Of a stretch of 10,948 nt of DNA, positions 7,051-10,948 are shown piece after piece (within the stretch, counting starts at the first letter, position 1; every line of letters starts with the position of its first letter). This stretch comes from Bacillota bacterium (GTDB lineage: Bacteria; Bacillota; Clostridia; Acetivibrionales; Acetivibrionaceae), in NCBI GenBank assembly GCA_023398495.1, contig JAEWSG010000061.1, positions 1-10,948 of the forward strand, written 5' to 3'. The notes under the pieces were generated by a model. That model saw only the letters and a list, made by a program, of their open reading frames with translations. It was not told the DNA's origin and searched no databases. The position numbers and the translations under genes were made by a program.

Positions 7051-7493
7051 TCGTAAACATAATTGGTAAAAGTGAAGTTCCTTCCTGAGTTGTTATCCCA
7101 GTTATCTGAGGAGTCTTTAAAAGCCATATTTATCTCTCCTGCCCTTGTTACCGGAAAAATCAACTCATATTTTTTAGCTGACAGTTTGTGCATTGGATAC
7201 TCCTGAACGTTTTCCCAATTTAAATTGTCTCCATAACCTATAACAGCATAAATTTCCTTGGTACCGTTTTTGGCTAACAGACCGCTGTATATTACTCTAA
7301 GAGTGTTTCTGGTGTCTTGAATTTCGACACCGCTACTTGAATAAGAATTGTCCAATTCTTTTATATTGGTACCATAGGGTTCAGTAGTCATATCCATTGA
7401 GAACTCTTCATTTAACGATTGAAAATTTGGTATATTATCGCGAGCTACATTTTTTAATGATTCGTTTTTATATAAGAAATCAAAAAAGCCCAT
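7038..7493 (-). CDS. Small cytoplasmic CBM25-like starch-binding protein
   Basis: A 151-aa protein with no signal peptide. Residues about 55-148 look like a family 25/53 starch-binding module: LRVIYSGLLAKNGTKEIYAV, then GYGDNLNWENVQEYPM, a central strand pair, and the signature FKDSSDNWDNNSGRNFTF (residues 125-142), with the aromatic residues such modules use to stack on glucose chains. Residues 1-54 are a polar linker with an amphipathic start (MGFFDFLYK). Being cytoplasmic it cannot reach external starch; binding internal glycogen or another glucan is possible inference. It has a strong AGGAGGT site (7500-7506), its own likely promoter and terminator, and lies downstream of the radical SAM gene with a 143-nt gap. 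Whether it belongs to that system is unclear. Confidence 0.8.
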   Translation of the reverse strand: MGFFDFLYKNESLKNVARDNIPNFQSLNEEFSMDMTTEPYGTNIKELDNSYSSSGVEIQDTRNTLRVIYSGLLAKNGTKEIYAVIGYGDNLNWENVQEYPMHKLSAKKYELIFPVTRAGEINMAFKDSSDNWDNNSGRNFTFTNYVYEGSH

Positions 7494-7511
7494 GTTTGTA
7501 CCTCCTTTAAA

Positions 7512-7540
7512 ACTATATTCTTATTCTCATTTAGTTTTAA
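7512..7540 (-). promoter_or_regulatory. Possible sigma-A promoter for the CBM25-like gene
   Basis: On the minus strand, -35 TTAAAA (plus 7535-7540), a 17-nt spacer, and -10 TATAGT (plus 7512-7517). The -10 is 18 nt before the ATG, so the leader would be very short, just covering the ribosome-binding site. The background is AT-rich, so chance matches are likely. Confidence 0.3.
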
Positions 7541-7611
7541 CTTTTTTTAAAAGTTTATTTGATTAATTAAATCCAATTGAGTTTGTATGTTCTAAAAAAA
7601 TTTAATAAATC

Positions 7612-7634
7612 CAAAAAATTGTGAAGAAAACTTC
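7612..7634 (-). terminator. Weak possible terminator after the radical SAM gene
   Basis: On the minus strand, GAAG-TTTT-CTTC (plus 7623-7634) just after the stop codon is followed by ACAATTTTTT. The stem is only 4 bp, so read-through into the CBM25-like gene is plausible. Confidence 0.2.
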
Positions 7635-7636
7635 TT

Positions 7637-8764
7637 TTACTTTTTTTGTCTTGTTGCGTCTTCTACAAGAGATATCAAAGGGAACATATCATTATAATGT
7701 TTTTGGATAAACATGCCATTCCTTTTTTTGAATAGTTTGTTAGCTAGTTTATCTGCAATTGGTATTAAAATTCTTTCATGAGCACATAGCACAGGAGAAA
7801 CCTGATCGATTCTGCCGGTAGTCTGTTTGTTAAGACATCCGCAGTAATGGTTACAGCGGGTCCTTATGGCACATTCGCGGCAACTGTCTTTCTCTTCCTC
7901 GTTTACATTGTAAAGTTCTTGCCGTCTTGTTTCATCTATACCTGTATTAACATTGCCTATAGAATAATGCTTGTCTCCTACAAATTGAACGCAGGGATAA
8001 AACAATCCGTCAGGACCAACTGATAATTGCTTTTTACCTAACTCGCATCTTTCGTTGCAGTAAGTATCTTTGTTAATATGTGAACTGATTTTTACCTCAA
8101 AGGGACTAAGGTAGAATTTATCTTCAGCAAGGGTTCTTTCGTAGTAAAAATCCGCAAGTTTTTTATATTGATCCTCTAAAATTTTCATAGAGCTATCATC
8201 CCAATCTCCAGCATAGTTAAGTGAACAGATGAGATATTTAAAGCCCCTGTTGTAGAGATATTTTACCGATTCTAAATAATATTGAACTGTATCGCTGTTT
8301 ACAACCATCATGACAGGTGCATAAGGTCTGTTGGATAGGAGAAGGTCTATTTTATCACTGAGCCATGAAAAGGTACCGTTTTTGTTTTTATCTACCCTGT
8401 TTTTGTCATGGGCTTCTTTTATACCGTCATGGCTCATAGCTATGAAAAGGTTTACCTTGGTTGAAAAGTCCATAAAAGCTTTATCCAATAGAAGTCCGTT
8501 TGTAGTGATCTTATAGTGAAACAGACTGTTGCAACTCTTTTCCTTCCACTTGCAGTACTCCACGGTTTCATAGATCAGATCCTTATGGAGTAAAGGTTCA
8601 CCGCCAAAGAATATGATTCCTATGGAGCTTTTATTGCTTTCAGTCGCCATATCAACAACCTTTTTTGTAGTCTCTATGCTCATTGTGCATTTGTTTTCAC
8701 CGTTTACATAGCAGTATTTACACGCCATATTACAAGCATTTGTTAAATGCAATGTATAATGCAT
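7637..8764 (-). CDS. Radical SAM/SPASM enzyme, probable peptide or protein maturase
   Basis: A 375-aa cytosolic iron-sulfur enzyme. The radical SAM cluster motif C11-x3-C15-x2-C18 (CNMACKYC) is followed by FFGGEP (residues 52-57). The C-terminal SPASM domain carries the family Cys pattern for auxiliary 4Fe-4S clusters: C240, G253-x4-C258, then C295-x2-C298-x5-C304-x3-C308 and C327, with extra Cys at 236 and 310. SPASM enzymes modify peptides or proteins (thioether, C-C or epimerised residues, or formylglycine). Only ten residues precede the first cluster Cys, so no N-terminal RRE leader-binding domain is present. It is not the SCIFF maturase (different N-terminus, shorter). The start follows AAGGAGG with 8-nt spacing, 22 nt after the second lipoprotein, which argues for one operon and for the lipoproteins as possible substrates. 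The actual reaction is unknown. Confidence 0.9.
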   Translation of the reverse strand: MHYTLHLTNACNMACKYCYVNGENKCTMSIETTKKVVDMATESNKSSIGIIFFGGEPLLHKDLIYETVEYCKWKEKSCNSLFHYKITTNGLLLDKAFMDFSTKVNLFIAMSHDGIKEAHDKNRVDKNKNGTFSWLSDKIDLLLSNRPYAPVMMVVNSDTVQYYLESVKYLYNRGFKYLICSLNYAGDWDDSSMKILEDQYKKLADFYYERTLAEDKFYLSPFEVKISSHINKDTYCNERCELGKKQLSVGPDGLFYPCVQFVGDKHYSIGNVNTGIDETRRQELYNVNEEEKDSCRECAIRTRCNHYCGCLNKQTTGRIDQVSPVLCAHERILIPIADKLANKLFKKRNGMFIQKHYNDMFPLISLVEDATRQKK

Positions 8765-8785
8765 TAGTTTTTCCTCCTTAAAAGG

Positions 8786-8813
8786 ATTATATTACACCTT
8801 CAGCTTTAAGCCA
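8786..8813. repeat. 28-nt block identical at the 3' ends of both lipoprotein genes (copy 1)
   Basis: Positions 8786-8813 and 9727-9754 are identical over 28 nt. They cover the last eight codons (WLKAEGVI), the stop and one base beyond. Elsewhere, even in the best-conserved protein motif, the two genes differ at many synonymous sites. Confidence 0.9.
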
Positions 8814-9692
8814 ACAAATAAAGTCTCTTACCTGCTCTCTTAAGTCATTTTCAGATGCTTCAAGGGATTTTGTTTCAAATTCTTTTTCGGTATAATGGAT
8901 ACCTGAATCTTCGGCTGTAAGTTCTATTTCCGTACATGGCATTGGATCGTAAAAAGTTCCCACGTAACTGTGGTTAGTATTGTCCTTAATATTTTCCACG
9001 AAGGTTTGGGCAGTCTTTTTTATATCATATGTATAAAATATGCTAACCTCACTGAAATTTGGATTCCATTGCTTGAAATCGTCTACTGATACATACTCAA
9101 AAGATATCCTGCCGTCTTCATTTCCGCCGTCTAGCACGATTTTGCCTGCCCTTGTGTATTTATGACTGCTGTTGTCAATTTTAACGGAAGTATCCCTGTC
9201 AATAATAGTAGTATTGGAAAATACTATTTCTTCCTGCACTTGAGTAGTATTTAATTCTATTGAAGTTTCCAATTCTTCAGCACCAGGGTAAAAATTTAAT
9301 CCGTATTTGGCAGCTTCTTCAATAATAACCTCTAAAGCTTCCTCCTCCGATAAAAACACTGGCGGTGATACAGAAACGCAGCCATAGGAGCCGCTTCCTT
9401 CGCCATGTTCAAAGATAGGTGAGGCTTTCTGACCGGGAATTACATTGGCAGCAATTTTTCTATTGGAAAGATCAATGGGTTTATTATTGCTTACAGCCTC
9501 TTCAGGAAGCTTAACGCCACGCTGGCTGCAAGCAGCCAGCGTAAGAAGCAAAAGGGAAGATAGGGCAATACCTACTTTTGCATTACCTTTCCATCTTCTT
9601 GGAATGTTTTTAAGTATGTTGGGATCATTAAGTATCACGTATTTTATTGGATACTTTGGTATTTTATATTTTTTAATCGGTTTAATCTGCAT
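8787..9692 (-). CDS. Lipoprotein paralog 2 with Gly/Cys motif, function unknown
   Basis: A 301-aa lipoprotein in an unrecognised family, paralogous to its upstream neighbour. A basic, Pro/Tyr-rich segment of about 38 residues precedes the hydrophobic core (40-51) and the lipobox LAAC (Cys55), an unusually long N-region. After a short linker comes the central motif PIFEHGEGSGSYGC (residues 92-105), then PPVFLSEEEA (110-119) leading into a helix. Later shared blocks are ISFEYVSVDDFKQW (196-209), YVGTFYDP (243-250) and a C-terminal WLKAEGVI. Only Cys55 and Cys105 align with Cys in the paralog. The start follows GGAGA with a 9-nt gap. The gene is 35 nt after the first lipoprotein and 22 nt before the radical SAM gene. 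It may be a substrate of that enzyme or an outer-surface partner; this is inference. Confidence 0.85.
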   Translation of the reverse strand: MQIKPIKKYKIPKYPIKYVILNDPNILKNIPRRWKGNAKVGIALSSLLLLTLAACSQRGVKLPEEAVSNNKPIDLSNRKIAANVIPGQKASPIFEHGEGSGSYGCVSVSPPVFLSEEEALEVIIEEAAKYGLNFYPGAEELETSIELNTTQVQEEIVFSNTTIIDRDTSVKIDNSSHKYTRAGKIVLDGGNEDGRISFEYVSVDDFKQWNPNFSEVSIFYTYDIKKTAQTFVENIKDNTNHSYVGTFYDPMPCTEIELTAEDSGIHYTEKEFETKSLEASENDLREQVRDFICWLKAEGVI

Positions 9693-9726
9693 TTTAAATA
9701 TTCTCCTATAAGTCGTAAAGTAATAA

Positions 9727-9754
9727 ATTATATTACACCTTCAGCTTTAAGCCA
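9727..9754. repeat. 28-nt block identical at the 3' ends of both lipoprotein genes (copy 2)
   Basis: Partner of the block at 8786-8813, at the end of the first lipoprotein gene. Either duplication with local gene conversion or constraint on the nucleotide sequence could explain it. Confidence 0.9.
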
Positions 9755-10615
9755 TTCTAGAAAGTCAGAAAATTGCTGGCGAAGTAGTTCTTTTGAAAGT
9801 TCTTTTCTTTTATCAAACGAATAATCCTTGCGAAGTTCCTCGATAGAAATTCCTGCAATAGGATCATAAAAGACTCCAACAAATTTATTATCTGTTTTGT
9901 CAATAATGCCTTCTCTTAGTGTTTTGGAGGTTTCAAGACAATGATAGCTTTCTACTGAACTATGTACCGTCGAATCTCCTATCCAGCCTTTAAAGTCCGA
10001 AACTGAAACGAACTCAAATGCAATTTGTTTATCATGGTCATATCCATCAAGAATCAGATTACCTTTCTTTTGTGTTTTTGACGGCTTTTCAGCAATAATG
10101 ATATCGGGATTATCGGGATCTTGTATAAATTTTTCCGGGAAGGTATAGGTAACAGGAAGCATTATGTTTTTTAAAATTTCATTTTCCTTTTCAAAATTAA
10201 TTCCTCTTTTTCTGGCCTCGTCACTGATCACTTGATATGCTTCCTCCTCTGATAGAAAAGCCGGAGGGGCTATAGACATACACCCAAAACTTCCAATGCC
10301 TTCACCGTGTTCAAATATCGGTGCAACATACCCATTTGTAACTTCGCTGGTTTTGTTTTCATTATCAACTTCAGAAACGTCAGTTTTAGCAGTGGGAGCG
10401 ACAGTGTTTTCCGGACTTGCAGTTTTGTCGGTATCGGTGTACTTTGGTCCGCATGCTGTTAAAGTCATGAGCAGGATTGAAGAAAGAGCAACCTGAACGC
10501 TTTTATTATTAGCCCAACGCTTTGGCGCGGTATTTAAAAGGCTTGGGTTATTAAGAATAATTTTTTTCTCAGGATAATAAGGTTCTTTATAATGTTTTAC
10601 TGGTTTTAGCATCAT
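9728..10615 (-). CDS. Lipoprotein paralog 1 with Gly/Cys motif, function unknown
   Basis: A 295-aa lipoprotein and the first gene of the tight minus-strand cluster. I chose the start at 10615: AGGAGGT (10625-10631) lies 9 nt upstream, and the protein then aligns from residue 1 with its paralog. The frame stays open upstream to an ATG at 10729, but those 38 residues are not conserved. Conserved N-segment 1-40, hydrophobic core, and lipobox LTAC with Cys55 at the same position as in the paralog. A Thr/Asp/Asn-rich linker (57-95) is longer than in the paralog. Then PIFEHGEGIGSFGC (99-112), PPAFLSEEEA (117-126), IAFEFVSVSDFKGW (198-211), FVGVFYDP (245-252) and C-terminal WLKAEGVI. No enzymatic motif is recognisable. 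The mature protein should sit on the outer face of the membrane. Confidence 0.85.
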   Translation of the reverse strand: MMLKPVKHYKEPYYPEKKIILNNPSLLNTAPKRWANNKSVQVALSSILLMTLTACGPKYTDTDKTASPENTVAPTAKTDVSEVDNENKTSEVTNGYVAPIFEHGEGIGSFGCMSIAPPAFLSEEEAYQVISDEARKRGINFEKENEILKNIMLPVTYTFPEKFIQDPDNPDIIIAEKPSKTQKKGNLILDGYDHDKQIAFEFVSVSDFKGWIGDSTVHSSVESYHCLETSKTLREGIIDKTDNKFVGVFYDPIAGISIEELRKDYSFDKRKELSKELLRQQFSDFLEWLKAEGVI

Positions 10616-10723
10616 ATTTATATAACCTCCTGTTAGTACTATTAGAACATTAGACGAGGAAAGCTTCCTGTAAGTTCCACAAAAAAATTGGCTTAGAAAA
10701 TAATTTATAGCGGAGGTATTTCT

Positions 10724-10852
10724 TTGCAAAGTCGGCCTTTTGATAGATTTGATTTCTTAAAAAAGAAACGAACTTTCTTAAGAAATTTAAAAAAGCTGAG
10801 AAGGATTTACCTTCTCAGCTATATTGGTGTGCCCAGTGAGCACACGTTCTAA
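10724..10852 (+). CDS. Possible small basic ORF running into the group II intron
   Basis: A TTG start at 10724 lies 6 nt after a good GGAGGT (10712-10717). The frame codes for 42 residues, rich in Arg, Lys, Phe and Leu (start read as MQSRPFDRFDFLKKKR), and stops at 10850-10852, which is inside the intron. If the intron is spliced, the frame would continue in the downstream exon outside the window. The second half overlaps the perfect hairpin at 10794-10820, which is odd for coding sequence. It may be a truncated gene, a leader peptide or chance. No family is recognised. Confidence 0.25.
   Translation: MQSRPFDRFDFLKKKRTFLRNLKKLRRIYLLSYIGVPSEHTF
10794..10820. terminator. Perfect 11-bp hairpin, terminator-like, just before the intron
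   Basis: AGCTGAGAAGG (10794-10804) pairs with CCTTCTCAGCT (10810-10820) around ATTTA. On the minus strand the stem is followed by a T-run, so it works as a terminator for a transcript coming from the right edge. On the plus strand the expected T-tract is replaced by ATATTG and then the intron 5' end. Confidence 0.65.
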
Positions 10853-10948
10853 CGGGTGAAAGTCCCCAATCCACCCGACAGTGGGAAGGATACAGCCGAA
10901 GCCAAGGGTGTCCAGTGTGAACTGGAATCTGAAGAAAGGATTAGGCAA
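10827..10948 (+). mobile_element. Group II intron, 5' end (probably class C), cut by the window edge
   Basis: The ribozyme's 5' boundary GTGTG is at 10827. The first helix GTGTGC (10827-10832) pairs with GCACAC (10840-10845). Domain I landmarks follow: GGGTGAAAGTCCC (10854-10866), AAGGGTGTCC (10904-10913) and GGAATCTGAAG (10924-10934), an arrangement like the Oceanobacillus iheyensis group IIC intron as I recall it. The intron starts 6 nt after a perfect hairpin, the usual target of class C introns. The rest of domain I, the reverse transcriptase/maturase gene in domain IV and the 3' end lie beyond the window. Confidence 0.85.

Noticed and set aside
7637..8764. SCIFF maturase identity for the radical SAM enzyme, suggested by the yajC neighbourhood
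   Set aside because: The N-terminus begins almost at the cluster motif and the protein is shorter than SCIFF maturases. No six-Cys small peptide gene is visible nearby.
10616..10729. N-terminal extension of the first lipoprotein to an ATG at 10729
   Set aside because: The strong ribosome-binding site and the alignment with the paralog both point to the start at 10615. The extension is unconserved.
1..10948. CRISPR arrays, tRNA and rRNA genes
   Set aside because: No regularly spaced repeats, no tRNA cloverleaf and no rRNA sequence recognised.

Overview
This AT-rich window has the look of a Gram-positive clostridial chromosome, probably from the Ruminiclostridium/Acetivibrio group of cellulolytic Clostridia. 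That placement is inference. It rests on a SpoIID/LytB-family wall protein, the queA-tgt-yajC gene order, strong AGGAGG ribosome-binding sites, lipobox lipoproteins, a CBM25-like protein and a bacterial group II intron. No 16S rRNA or other decisive marker is present.

Layout. Positions 1-483 are non-coding: a REP-like palindrome, a probable terminator of an upstream gene outside the window, and copy A of a structured repeat. Next comes a SpoIID/LytB-domain protein (+), which shares a bidirectional terminator with a convergent lipoprotein gene (-). Positions 3271-3730 hold the lipoprotein's promoter, AT-rich palindromes, and copy B of the repeat, whose right end contains a good sigma-A promoter. 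That promoter reads into queA-tgt-yajC (queuosine tRNA modification plus a Sec accessory subunit), which ends at a strong terminator. A PilZ protein (probable c-di-GMP receptor) follows, preceded by a flagellar sigma-D-like promoter.

From about 7020 to the right end the genes are on the minus strand and look accessory. In transcription order they are two paralogous lipoproteins, a radical SAM/SPASM enzyme and a small cytoplasmic CBM25-like protein. The lipoproteins share a conserved segment before the lipobox, a central Gly-rich motif with one shared Cys, and an identical 3' end. The first three genes are tightly spaced. This is the part of the window most likely to be an undescribed system: a cytosolic radical SAM peptide-modifying enzyme next to two lipoproteins that carry a leader-like N-terminal segment and a conserved Gly/Cys motif. 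That the lipoproteins are its substrates is inference.

The right edge contains the 5' end of a group II intron, placed 6 nt after a perfect 11-bp hairpin, as expected for group IIC-type target sites.
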